DNA of 43,266 bases from Pseudomonas cyclaminis (GTDB lineage Bacteria > Pseudomonadota > Gammaproteobacteria > Pseudomonadales > Pseudomonadaceae), in assembly GCF_015163715.1 (NCBI RefSeq), contig NZ_JADDUM010000227.1:1-43266 (forward strand). Reading direction: 5' to 3'. Under the pieces are notes generated by a model, which did no database searches, was not told the origin of the DNA, and saw nothing but the letters and a program-made list of their open reading frames with translations. The translations under genes and the position numbers were made by a program. Positions 1 through 7,840 of the stretch are shown here, piece after piece. Numbering within the stretch: position 1 is the stretch's first letter; each line of letters starts with the position of its first letter.

Positions 1-1375
1 AAATCAGTGTATTTGGTAGTGGTTACGTCGCCTGGTACAGGCCACCGTATTAGCCGAAGTCGGTCATGATGTGATCTGCATGGACGTCGATCAAAACAAG
101 GTCAGGCTGCTGCAGCAAGGCCATGTGAGCATCTTCGAGCCGGGGCTGGCCGCGATGGTCAAGGAGAACCTGGAAAGCGGGCGCCTGCATTTCACCTTTG
201 ATGAAAAGCTCGCCGTCGAACACGGTGAAGTGCTGTTTATCGCCGTCGGCACACCGTCGGATGAAGACGGCTCGGCCGACTTGAAATACGTGCTGTCGGT
301 GGGTGACGCCGTGGCCCGTCATCGGGTGGCCCCGGTCATTCTGGTGGAAAAGTCCACCGTCCCCGTGGGCACCGGCGACACCTTGCGCGCCCATATTGAA
401 AAAGCCCTGCGGGTCGCTGGTCGCCACCTGGAGTTCGATATCGTCTCCAACCCGGAATTCCTCAAGGAAGGCTCGGCGGTTGCTGACTGCCGCCGCCCGG
501 ACCGCATCATCATCGGCTGCGAGCGCGAAGAAGTACGCGAGGTCATGCGCGATCTGTACGCGCCGTTCAACCGCAACCATGACCGCATCATCTTCATGGA
601 CCTGCGCAGCGCCGAACTCACCAAGTACGCCGCCAACTGCATGCTGGCCACCAAAATCAGCTTTATCAACCAGATCGCCGAGCTGGCCGAGCACCTGGGG
701 GCGGACATCGAAGCCGTGCGCCTGGGCATCGGTGCCGACTCGCGCATCGGCTATCACTTTATCTACCCCGGTTGCGGCTACGGCGGCTCGTGCTTTCCCA
801 AGGACATGCGTGCCTTGATCCACAGCGCCAAACAGGCCAACTGCTCCAGCGACCTGCTGGAAGCCGTGGAGGCCATCAACCAGCGCCAGAAGAGCAAGCT
901 GTTCGAGCGCATCAATGCGTTCTTCCAAGGCAACCTGCGCGGCAAGACCTTCGCCCTGTGGGGACTGGCCTTCAAGCCCAACACCGACGACATGCGCGAT
1001 GCACCCAGCCGCGTGCTGATGGAAGCGCTGTGGGCTGCGGGCGCCAACGTACGAGCCTTCGACCCGGAAGCCATGCAGGAAACACAGCGCCTCTACGGCG
1101 ACGAAGAGCGGCTGATGCTGATGGGGACGCCGGAGTCCACCCTGGTGGGCGCCGATGCGCTGATCGTGTGCACCGAATGGCAGCAGTTCAAGGCCCCTGA
1201 TTTCGACCTGATCCACCAGCGCCTGAAAACCCCGGTGATCTTCGATGGCCGCAACCTGTACGACGGCGAACGCCTGTCGCGCAAGGGCTTCCAGTATTTC
1301 CCGATTGGCCGGGGCGACTCGTGCCAGTTGCCGATTCCGCAGCAGCAGTGGGTGCCACAGGTCGTGGAAGCCTGA
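1..1375 (+). CDS. ugd: UDP-glucose 6-dehydrogenase, 5' end cut by the window and frameshifted near base 30
   Basis: The enzyme oxidises UDP-glucose to UDP-glucuronate with two NAD+ in the cytoplasm, feeding lipid A aminoarabinose or exopolysaccharide synthesis. The start codon lies just outside the window. Bases 3-29 encode ISVFGSGYV, the Rossmann GxGYVG start. The frame then breaks: GTCGCC stands where GTC GGC C is expected, so one G is missing near base 30, and the protein resumes as LVQATVLAEVGHDV. Downstream the family motifs are intact: the EKSTVPVGTG segment, NPEFLKEGSA, the catalytic-cysteine loop GCGYGGSCFPKD (around 775-810), and the C-terminal GLAFKPNTDDMRDAPS. Length from the break matches the family. 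The next gene starts 3 bases after the stop, so they are co-transcribed. The GTG at 71 is not the true start. The identity is firm; the break is probably a sequence error at the contig edge. Confidence 0.9.
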
Positions 1376-1378
1376 TAC

Positions 1379-3001
1379 GTGAACACAGCCCGACCGCCTT
1401 TGCTGAGTACCACGACCCGCCGCCAATCCCTCGGTTTGGGATTGCTGGCGTTATTGCTGTTTATCGCCGGCAGTTGGCACCAGGCGATTATCGGGTTCGA
1501 CTCACGCTTCGTGCTGTTCGCCCAGGAAATGCTGCGCCATGGGCCGGGGTTTTTTCCCACCACTTACGGGCAGCCGTATGCCGATTACCTGGCCACCTCG
1601 ACGCTCATGACCTGGCTGTTGTCGCTGCCCTTGGGCCAGGTCACCAGCCTCACGGCGTGGCTGCCCACTTCGCTGGCCTCGGCAGTCATCGTCATCCTGG
1701 TCTATCGCCTCACGGCGCCCTACTCCCAGCGCTGGGGCCTGTTGAGCATTGCGGTGTTGCTGTTGAGCACCACGTTTATCAGCGAAACTCGCGCCGTCTC
1801 CCTGGACCAGATGCTCGCCGCCATCACCCTGACGGTGTTCTACCTCGGTTACGCCCACGACCACTTCGCTGCCGGCAAGCGCCTGCACTGGCTGTTCCTG
1901 CTTTTGATTGTGGGGTTCGCGATACGCGGCCCGATTGGCCTGGTGGTGCCTACCGGCGTGCTGTGCAGCTATTACCTGATCAACCGGCAATGGCGCCAAC
2001 TGGTGAGCTTCGGCCTGGTGGCCCTGGCGCTGTTGGTGGCGTGTGTCGGCCTGCTGTTGCTGATGGCCAAGCTCAGTGGCGGTGAGGGCTTCATGCAGGA
2101 TGTGATCCGCATGCAGTTCCTCGGGCGCATGGATGGCAGCGAAGGCTCCAGCGGCGTGCTGTATTACTTCACCAGTTCTGTGGGCAATTACGCGTTGGCC
2201 TACCCGTTGGCATTATTGGTGCTGCTGGCTGTAGCAATCGGTGGGCGGCGCACGCCTGACCCGACCTTGCGACTGGTGCTGTACTGCGCCGCGGCGGGCT
2301 TGCTGGTGATGCTTGGCCTGTCGATTCCCCAGGCGAAGAAGGCACGCTATGTCCTGCCGATGCTGCCCATGGCGGCGATTATTGCGGCGTATCCCTTCTG
2401 TATCGCGCACGGGCGGCTGTTTGCCTGGTTGCGCGGGCTGATGCTGGGTATATGGACGCTATTGCCCGCGCTGTTGATCGCCGGCCTGCTGTTCGCCCGC
2501 CCACGCTATCCGGAACAGTTGAGCGATCTGGGGCTGGTGTTGAGTGTGCTGGGCGTCCTGCAGGCACTGGCACTGGCGGCGTGGTGCGCGCCTCGCCTGC
2601 GGCCGTTGGGTCCGGCCTTTGCGGCGGTGTTGGCAGTGTGGTCCACGTACATCCTGGTGGTCGAACCGCTGGAGCGCAGTATCTATGACACCCGCACCTT
2701 TACCTTGCGGGTTCACGAACAGGTGATGCAACAGCGCGCCCCCGTGGTATTGCACGGCTTGGGCAAAGACGCCAAGGCCATTAAGTACATGGTCAACCTT
2801 GACTGCGACCAGGTGCCGTTGTTCACCCAACAGGCGGCCGACCTGACACCACTGCAAGGCCCGGCCTGGCTGGTGATGAGCCAGGTGGATTTTGAAGGCC
2901 TCAAAGACCCGCGCCTTGCCACTATCACGCCGACCTTGACCGGTGAGTTCGACCGCAACCCTTATGTGCTGCTGCACCTGGTCAAACCTACGCAGCCGTG
3001 A
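1379..3001 (+). CDS. GT39/ArnT-like integral membrane glycosyltransferase
   Basis: A 540-residue polytopic membrane protein of the PMT/ArnT (GT39) type, which moves a sugar from an undecaprenyl-phosphate carrier to an acceptor on the periplasmic side of the inner membrane. After a first membrane segment (residues about 17-35) comes a periplasmic loop with FDSRFVLFAQEML and PTTYGQPYADY. It occupies the place of the conserved first loop of ArnT, which holds the acidic catalytic residue. Around ten more hydrophobic segments follow and a short soluble tail. The start is a GTG three bases after the ugd stop, which implies one transcript. The pairing with a UDP-glucuronate-forming enzyme suggests modification of lipid A or another envelope glycan. 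The exact donor and acceptor cannot be read from sequence, so I do not call it arnT. Confidence 0.75.
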   Translation: MNTARPPLLSTTTRRQSLGLGLLALLLFIAGSWHQAIIGFDSRFVLFAQEMLRHGPGFFPTTYGQPYADYLATSTLMTWLLSLPLGQVTSLTAWLPTSLASAVIVILVYRLTAPYSQRWGLLSIAVLLLSTTFISETRAVSLDQMLAAITLTVFYLGYAHDHFAAGKRLHWLFLLLIVGFAIRGPIGLVVPTGVLCSYYLINRQWRQLVSFGLVALALLVACVGLLLLMAKLSGGEGFMQDVIRMQFLGRMDGSEGSSGVLYYFTSSVGNYALAYPLALLVLLAVAIGGRRTPDPTLRLVLYCAAAGLLVMLGLSIPQAKKARYVLPMLPMAAIIAAYPFCIAHGRLFAWLRGLMLGIWTLLPALLIAGLLFARPRYPEQLSDLGLVLSVLGVLQALALAAWCAPRLRPLGPAFAAVLAVWSTYILVVEPLERSIYDTRTFTLRVHEQVMQQRAPVVLHGLGKDAKAIKYMVNLDCDQVPLFTQQAADLTPLQGPAWLVMSQVDFEGLKDPRLATITPTLTGEFDRNPYVLLHLVKPTQP

Positions 3002-3192
3002 GTTACCACGCGGAAAACTCCTACGAACCTATACGTAATGGCTGGTGTCATTTCACTTTCCTGCGTCGGAACCCCAACGTTAAACTCGATCGCCAGGTGC
3101 GTTAAGTATCTACTGCCACTGGCCATGAATAACTACAAGGACGCTAGAAGGCGCAGCGCCTGCTGCGGCTCACTTCGTGAGAGGACAATGCC

Positions 3193-3432
3193 GTGCCAAA
3201 TCATCATTTACTGGATACCCCTGCTTCATTGGCCCGCGATGAAGTGCATATCGGGTACCTGCCGATTCCGCCGCTGGATCGACTGATGGCGCTGCGCAAT
3301 GCCCTCGTCGCCCTCAAAGGCCCCCTGGCCGGTGAACCTGGCATGCAGGAAAACCTGCAGAAGCAGCTGTTCAATGAAGAAGCGGATAACCGTGTGCTGG
3401 GCAAGCTCAATACCCAGTGCATTCGCATTTAA
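3193..3432 (+). CDS. Small conserved-looking hypothetical protein
   Basis: A 79-residue soluble protein starting with GTG, preceded by a GAGAGGA ribosome-binding site 7 bases upstream. It has no signal peptide or membrane segment. The middle is a leucine-rich amphipathic stretch (LDRLMALRNALVAL) and the end carries one cysteine (NTQCIRI). Codon use looks like that of the flanking genes, which supports it being real. I recognise no family. It is followed by a terminator-like hairpin at 3532-3570, so it is probably a monocistronic unit. The 190 bases upstream hold a UUCG hairpin (CTCAC-TTCG-TGAG, about 3170-3181) just before the ribosome-binding site. Confidence 0.6.
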   Translation: MPNHHLLDTPASLARDEVHIGYLPIPPLDRLMALRNALVALKGPLAGEPGMQENLQKQLFNEEADNRVLGKLNTQCIRI

Positions 3433-3531
3433 TTCATTATTATTGTATTAGAACCTCACTAATATGCATTGGCGCTGCGCTATAGGGCACGGCACACTGC
3501 GCAGGTTCCTCCCCCAAATGCAGGAACTTTC

Positions 3532-3570
3532 AAAGGGCTTTTCCGGGCAACCAGACAAGCCTTTTTTTTT
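3532..3570 (+). terminator. Intrinsic terminator-like hairpin
   Basis: AAAGGGCTT (3532-3540) can pair with AAGCCTTT (3557-3564) with one bulged G, and is followed directly by a run of nine T (3562-3570). This fits Rho-independent termination of the small gene ending at 3432. It sits only 11 bases before the start of the HPP-family gene, so that gene must either be read through or use a start or promoter within this region. Confidence 0.5.
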
Positions 3571-3581
3571 GCCCGCCGTTT

Positions 3582-4307
3582 ATGGATCTCTTTTCAATGC
3601 TCGCTCGCTGGTTCCCCGCTGCAATCAACACCCGTCCCACCGAATGGAGCCGTGCTGCCATTGGCATGGCCCTGGGCACACTGTTCAGTGTCTGGCTCTG
3701 TGCCCAGGTGTTTGGCATGGAGGTCGCGCTGCACCTGCTTGGCCCGCTGGGCGCCTCGGCAGTTCTTTTGTTTGCGGTCTCGTCCGGTGCGCTGGCGCAG
3801 CCCTGGTCGATCATCGGCAGTTACCTGTGCGCTGCCGTTGTGGCATTGCTGGTTGCGCGAGTTCTCGGGCGCACGTTGGGCGGCGCTTGCCTGGCGGCAG
3901 GCATGTCGGTGGTGTTGATGTGCTGGCTGCGCTGCCTGCACCCACCCGCCGGTGGCCTGGCCATGACCCTGGTGCTGGCCGACCCGGCCTCGGCCGCGCT
4001 GGGCTGGCATGAGTTGGGCGCCGTGCTGCTCGGTGCCGGCGCGCTGTTGGCCTGTGCCCTGGCCTATAACAATGCCACGCGCACGCGCTATCCCAAGGGT
4101 GCTGTCGAGTCACCGTCAATGGTTTTGAATACCGCCAATGCGGATCGGGACCCTGCCGTGACCGCCGTCGACTTGAAGCTGGCCCTCGCCGAAATGGAAC
4201 AGTTCTACGATGTGGCACCTGCCGAGCTTGAGCAACTGATTCACGCGGCCGAAACCCACGCGCGCCGTCGCAGCATCGGCGAAGTATTGGCCAATCGCAC
4301 GCCCTGA
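3582..4307 (+). CDS. HPP-family integral membrane protein
   Basis: A 241-residue protein with about five hydrophobic segments between residues 25 and 165, and the family signature LHPPAGGLAMTLVL near residues 123-136. HPP proteins are inner-membrane proteins; members in plants and cyanobacteria are linked to nitrite transport, but the bacterial stand-alone forms have no proven substrate. The C-terminal 75 residues are soluble and include a helical stretch (LKLALAEMEQFYDVAPAELEQLI) followed by an Arg-rich tail. There is no clear ribosome-binding site ahead of the ATG at 3582; a second ATG at 3597 is possible. The preceding terminator lies very close, which leaves the promoter unclear. The family call is firm and the function open. 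Confidence 0.8.
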   Translation: MDLFSMLARWFPAAINTRPTEWSRAAIGMALGTLFSVWLCAQVFGMEVALHLLGPLGASAVLLFAVSSGALAQPWSIIGSYLCAAVVALLVARVLGRTLGGACLAAGMSVVLMCWLRCLHPPAGGLAMTLVLADPASAALGWHELGAVLLGAGALLACALAYNNATRTRYPKGAVESPSMVLNTANADRDPAVTAVDLKLALAEMEQFYDVAPAELEQLIHAAETHARRRSIGEVLANRTP

Positions 4308-4360
4308 CCAAGGCCACAGGCCCCCTGCATAAATGCAACAACCACCTGCATGATTCCGGG

Positions 4361-4390
4361 TTGTACTGCGCAAATTTGCGCTGGTAGGAT
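4361..4390 (+). promoter_or_regulatory. Candidate promoter with a 14-bp perfect palindrome as operator
   Basis: A weak sigma-70-like pair, TTGTAC (4361-4366) and TAGGAT (4385-4390), is separated by 18 bases. The spacer contains the perfect palindrome GCGCAAATTTGCGC (4368-4381). A palindrome between the -35 and -10 is the classical place for a repressor to block RNA polymerase. It lies 60 bases ahead of the ATG of the 3-hydroxyisobutyryl-CoA hydrolase gene. No regulator gene adjoins it, so the binding protein is unknown. Confidence 0.4.
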
Positions 4391-4449
4391 CGCGAGAGGG
4401 TTCGTCCGCGAACATCTTGATAAAGAACAATAAAAGCAGGGAGTTAGAG

Positions 4450-5553
4450 ATGACTGCTCAGGTTTCATCCGAAGCAAGCCGTGCCGATACGCCTCAGGAA
4501 GAGGTCCTCGCCGACGTCCGCAACCATATCGGCCACCTCACCCTCAACCGCCCCGCCGGTTTAAACGCCATAACCCTGGACATGGTTCGCAGCCTGACCC
4601 GGCAACTGCAGGCCTGGTCAGATGACCCGTCGGTCTACGCCGTGGTCCTGCGCGGCGCCGGCGACAAGGCTTTCTGTGCCGGCGGCGATATCCGCTCGCT
4701 GTACGACAGCTTCAAGAACGGCGACACCCTGCACGAAGATTTCTTCGTCGAGGAATACGCCCTCGACCTCGCGATCCACCATTACCGCAAGCCCGTACTC
4801 GCCCTGATGGATGGCTTTGTCCTCGGCGGCGGCATGGGCCTGGTGCAAGGTGCGGATTTGCGCGTGGTCACCGAGCGCAGCCGCCTGGGCATGCCGGAAG
4901 TGGCCATCGGTTATTTCCCCGACGTGGGCGGCAGCTATTTTCTGCCGCGCATTCCGGGCGAACTGGGGATCTACCTCGGCGTCACCGGCGTGCAGATCCG
5001 TGCTGCCGATGCACTGTATTGCGGGTTGGCGGACTGGTACCTCGACAGCGCGAAGCTGGACGAACTGGACCAGAAGCTCGACCACCTGCGCTGGCATGAC
5101 TCCCCCCTCAAAGACTTGCAAGGCCTGTTGGCAAAGCTTGCGGTGCAGCAATTGCCCGATGCGCCGCTGGCAGCCTTGCGCCCGGCGATAGATCATTTCT
5201 TCGGCTTGCCGGACGTCCCCAGCATGGTCGAGCAATTACAAGCCGTCACCGTTGCCGACAGCCATGAGTGGGCACTCAACACCGCCCACCTGATGCAGAC
5301 CCGCTCCCCCCTGGCCATGGCCGTAACCTTGCAAATGCTGCGCAAGGGCCGCCGGCTGACGCTGGAACAATGTTTTGCCCTTGAGCTGCACCTGGACCGC
5401 CAATGGTTCGAGCGCGGAGACCTGATCGAAGGCGTGCGTGCCCTGATCATCGACAAGGACAAGACCCCACGCTGGAACCCGCCGACCCTGCACGGGTTGG
5501 CGGCGGCCCATGTCGAGAGCTTCTTCCAACAGTTCAAGCAGGTTGTGAGATAA
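4450..5553 (+). CDS. Enoyl-CoA hydratase/isomerase family protein, probably 3-hydroxyisobutyryl-CoA hydrolase
   Basis: A 367-residue crotonase-fold protein. The length (crotonases proper are about 260) and sequence match the 3-hydroxyisobutyryl-CoA hydrolase group, which cleaves the thioester in valine breakdown to release 3-hydroxyisobutyrate. Visible motifs are the CoA oxyanion-hole segments AFCAGGDIRSLYD (from residue 75) and GFVLGGGMGLVQGAD (122-136), and MPEVAIGYFPDVGGSYFL with the likely catalytic Glu150 and Asp158. I chose the ATG at 4450 because CAGGGAG lies 7 bases upstream; an in-frame TTG at 4417 lacks such a site. The next gene, an acyl-CoA dehydrogenase, begins 3 bases after the stop. 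That pairing supports a role in isobutyryl-CoA degradation. Confidence 0.82.
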   Translation: MTAQVSSEASRADTPQEEVLADVRNHIGHLTLNRPAGLNAITLDMVRSLTRQLQAWSDDPSVYAVVLRGAGDKAFCAGGDIRSLYDSFKNGDTLHEDFFVEEYALDLAIHHYRKPVLALMDGFVLGGGMGLVQGADLRVVTERSRLGMPEVAIGYFPDVGGSYFLPRIPGELGIYLGVTGVQIRAADALYCGLADWYLDSAKLDELDQKLDHLRWHDSPLKDLQGLLAKLAVQQLPDAPLAALRPAIDHFFGLPDVPSMVEQLQAVTVADSHEWALNTAHLMQTRSPLAMAVTLQMLRKGRRLTLEQCFALELHLDRQWFERGDLIEGVRALIIDKDKTPRWNPPTLHGLAAAHVESFFQQFKQVVR

Positions 5554-5556
5554 GTT

Positions 5557-6708
5557 ATGCAAGATATTGAATACACAGAAGAACAAGTGATGATTCGCGA
5601 CATGGCCCGTGACTTTGCGCGGGGTGAAATCGCCCCGTATGCCCAAGCCTGGGAAAAAGCCGGTTGGATCGACGACAACCTGGTCGCCAAGATGGGCGAA
5701 CTGGGCCTGCTGGGCATGGTGGTCCCGGAAGAATGGGGCGGCACCTACGTCGATTACGTGGCCTATGCCCTGGCAGTCGAAGAGATTTCCGCCGGCGATG
5801 GCGCCACCGGCGCACTGATGAGTATCCACAATTCAGTGGGTTGCGGGCCGATTCTCAACTACGGCACAACCGCGCAGAAGGAAACCTGGCTGGCCCGGCT
5901 TGCCAGTGGCCAGGCGATTGGTTGTTTCTGCCTGACCGAACCCCAGGCCGGTTCCGAAGCCCATAACCTGCGCACCCGCGCCGAACTGCGTGACGGCCAG
6001 TGGGTGATCAACGGCGCCAAGCAATTCGTCAGCAACGGCAAGCGCGCCAAGCTGGCAATTGTCTTTGCCGTGACCGACCCAAGCCTTGGCAAGAAAGGCA
6101 TCTCCGCCTTCCTCGTGCCCACCGACACCCAGGGCTTTGTGGTGGACCGCACCGAACACAAGATGGGCATTCGTGCGTCCGACACCTGCGCGGTGACCCT
6201 CAACCAATGCACGGTCCCGGAAGCCAACCTGCTGGGCGAACGCGGCAAAGGCCTGGCGATTGCATTGTCGAACCTGGAAGGTGGACGCATCGGCATCGCC
6301 GCCCAGGCCCTGGGTATCGCCCGCGCTGCGTTTGAAGCAGCACTCGCCTACGCCCGTGACCGGGTGCAGTTCGACAAGCCGATCATTGAGCATCAGAGCG
6401 TGGCCAACCTGCTGGCGGACATGCAAACCCGGCTCAACGCCGCCCGCCTGCTGATCCTGCACGCCGCCCGCCTGCGCAGCGCCGGCAAGCCGTGCCTGTC
6501 GGAAGCGTCACAAGCCAAGCTGTTTGCCTCGGAAATGGCCGAAAAGGTCTGCTCGTCCGCCATGCAGATACATGGCGGGTACGGCTACCTGGAAGATTAC
6601 CCGGTGGAGCGTTACTACCGGGATGCGCGGATCACGCAGATTTACGAAGGGACCAGCGAGATTCAGCGGATGGTGATTGCCAGGGAGCTCAAGAACTACC
6701 AGCTCTGA
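5557..6708 (+). CDS. Acyl-CoA dehydrogenase, probably isobutyryl-CoA dehydrogenase
   Basis: A 383-residue FAD-dependent acyl-CoA dehydrogenase that would introduce the 2,3 double bond into a short branched acyl-CoA. It has the FAD and substrate signature CLTEPQAGSEAHNLRTRA, the second signature YGYLEDYPVERYYRDARI, and the catalytic base Glu364 in QIYEGTSEIQRMVIAREL, the C-terminal position used by short-chain and isobutyryl-CoA dehydrogenases rather than the isovaleryl type. Length is typical. It follows the 3-hydroxyisobutyryl-CoA hydrolase gene by 3 bases, so the two are surely one operon and probably handle valine-derived isobutyryl-CoA. The exact acyl specificity is inferred from this context. 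An inverted-repeat element follows the gene and may end the transcript. Confidence 0.88.
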   Translation: MQDIEYTEEQVMIRDMARDFARGEIAPYAQAWEKAGWIDDNLVAKMGELGLLGMVVPEEWGGTYVDYVAYALAVEEISAGDGATGALMSIHNSVGCGPILNYGTTAQKETWLARLASGQAIGCFCLTEPQAGSEAHNLRTRAELRDGQWVINGAKQFVSNGKRAKLAIVFAVTDPSLGKKGISAFLVPTDTQGFVVDRTEHKMGIRASDTCAVTLNQCTVPEANLLGERGKGLAIALSNLEGGRIGIAAQALGIARAAFEAALAYARDRVQFDKPIIEHQSVANLLADMQTRLNAARLLILHAARLRSAGKPCLSEASQAKLFASEMAEKVCSSAMQIHGGYGYLEDYPVERYYRDARITQIYEGTSEIQRMVIARELKNYQL

Positions 6709-6730
6709 ATGACTCACGCCCCCTCACCGG

Positions 6731-6962
6731 CATAGGTATCTACATAACTTCCCTTGGATGCTGAATCTATGGCAAATGGGCTGTTGTGGTGAGCGGGCTT
6801 GTCCCGCGCTGGGCTGCGCAGCAGCCCCAAAACCAGGCAACTTGGTTTTTCTGAAAAAACGCGGTGGCTTTGATGGGGCTGCTGCGCAGCCCAGCGCGGG
6901 ACAAGCCCGCTCACCACAGAGTTATGTATAAGCCTTCGAGAGTTGTGTAGATACCTCTGCTT
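6731..6962. repeat. Candidate MITE-like element with terminal inverted repeats
   Basis: Imperfect 20-base inverted repeats bound the region: GCATAGGTATCTACATAACT (6730-6749) and its near-complement AGTTGTGTAGATACCTCTGC (6941-6960), 18 of 20 positions matching. Directly outside lies the 7-base direct repeat TCACCGG (6724-6730 and 6963-6969), which could be a target-site duplication. Inside sits a perfect 45-base palindrome pair. There is no coding capacity. The structure resembles a non-autonomous element with a REPIN inside it; a chance direct repeat cannot be excluded. Confidence 0.5.
6785..6918. repeat. REPIN-like pair: perfect 45-base inverted repeat
   Basis: Bases 6785-6829 and 6874-6918 are exact reverse complements over 45 bases, separated by a 44-base spacer. 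Each arm contains GTGAGCGGGCTTGTCCCGCG and GGGCTGCGCAGCAGCCC, themselves small palindromes, the usual build of REP sequences in the P. fluorescens group. Two REPs head to head form a REPIN, mobilised by RAYT transposases. The transcript would fold into a very strong hairpin and could stop both converging operons. No RAYT gene is present in the window. Confidence 0.8.
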
Positions 6963-7055
6963 TCACCGGGCAAGCCGTAGCAACTGTAGAGCGCAAGCGA
7001 GGCTGCGTTGGCGCCCCCGCAGATCGCAGGGTGTCAATACGTCCGCCCCACACGC

Positions 7056-7829
7056 TTATTTGTCTTTGAACTCCGCCGCACGCTTGGCCACAAACGCCGC
7101 CATGCCTTCCTTCTGATCCAGCGTCGCGAAGGCCGCATGGAACACCCGGCGCTCAAAGCGCACGCCTTCGGACAGGCTCACTTCAAACGCACGGTTGACG
7201 CTTTCCTTGACCATCATGCTGATCGGCACTGACTTGCTGGCGATCAGGGTGGCGACTTTCAGGGCCTCTTCCAACAGCTCATCGGCCGGCACGATGCGCG
7301 CGACGATGCCGCACCGTTCGGCTTCCACCGCATCGATAAAGCGCCCGGTCAGGCACATTTCCATGGCCTTGGCCTTGCCCACGGCCCGGGTCAGGCGCTG
7401 GGTGCCGCCCATGCCCGGCAGGACGCCGAGGTTGATTTCCGGCTGACCGAACTTGGCGCCATCACCCGCCAGGATGAAGTCGCACATCAGCGCCAGTTCG
7501 CAACCGCCGCCCAAGGCAAAGCCGTTGACGGCGGCAATGATCGGTTTGCGGCGGTTGGCTACGCGGTCGCTGTCGCTGAACAGGTCATCGAGGTAGATCT
7601 GCGGGTAGGTCAGCTCGGCCATTTCCTTGATGTCGGCGCCGGCCGCAAAGGCTTTCCTGGAACCGGTCAGCACGATGCAGCCGATTTGCGGATCGGCTTC
7701 CAGGCCATCCAGCGCCTGGTTCAACTCGCTGACCAGTTGCGCATTCAGCGCGTTGAGGGCTTGCGGACGGTTCAGGGTAATCAGTCCGACGCGGCCCTGG
7801 ACGTCGAGCAAAATGGTTTCGTAACTCAT
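7056..7829 (-). CDS. Enoyl-CoA hydratase
   Basis: A 257-residue crotonase that adds water to a 2-enoyl-CoA. The two catalytic glutamates are in place: Glu111 in FALGGGCELALMCD and Glu131 in GQPEINLGVLPGMGGTQRL, 20 residues apart as in the rat enzyme. The oxyanion-hole segment AFAAGADIKEM is at 60-70. It is the last gene of a four-gene minus-strand operon (SDR, thiolase, acyl-CoA dehydrogenase, hydratase). The upstream stop and the ribosome-binding site merge as TAAGGAG, 7 bases before this ATG. The set equals the steps from 2-methylbutyryl-CoA to acetyl-CoA and propionyl-CoA, so this is probably the tiglyl-CoA hydratase of isoleucine breakdown. Substrate is inferred from context. Confidence 0.88.
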   Translation of the reverse strand: MSYETILLDVQGRVGLITLNRPQALNALNAQLVSELNQALDGLEADPQIGCIVLTGSRKAFAAGADIKEMAELTYPQIYLDDLFSDSDRVANRRKPIIAAVNGFALGGGCELALMCDFILAGDGAKFGQPEINLGVLPGMGGTQRLTRAVGKAKAMEMCLTGRFIDAVEAERCGIVARIVPADELLEEALKVATLIASKSVPISMMVKESVNRAFEVSLSEGVRFERRVFHAAFATLDQKEGMAAFVAKRAAEFKDK

Positions 7830-7840
7830 GTATCGGCTCC

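Larger units (their letters stand above)
6709..7055. other. Gene-free stretch between convergent catabolic operons
   Basis: About 345 bases without a credible gene, between the ends of the plus-strand valine-type operon and the minus-strand isoleucine-type operon. It is filled mostly by a nested inverted-repeat structure (6731-6962, see separate entries). The remaining 90 bases to the stop of the enoyl-CoA hydratase gene show nothing I can name. Confidence 0.7.

Noticed and set aside
71..73. GTG as the start of ugd
   Set aside because: The Rossmann start is encoded upstream (bases 3-29 and 32 onward), so the true start lies outside the window and the GTG is an internal valine.
50..1426. A long open frame on the minus strand opposite ugd, and similar long antisense frames at 7967-9394, 10098-10973, 24669-26105 and 31973-33397
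   Set aside because: These are mirror frames of GC-rich coding sequence. Their products are rich in His, Gln, Arg and Ala without family motifs, while the opposite strand encodes recognisable enzymes.
3068..3073. GGAACC as an hrp box ahead of the small gene at 3193
   Set aside because: No CCACNNA at 15-17 bases downstream, and the gene has no link to type III secretion.
6785..6918. The repeated arms as a CRISPR array or a small RNA gene
   Set aside because: There are only two arms, inverted and not direct, with REP-type sequence and no cas genes; no promoter is visible for a small RNA.
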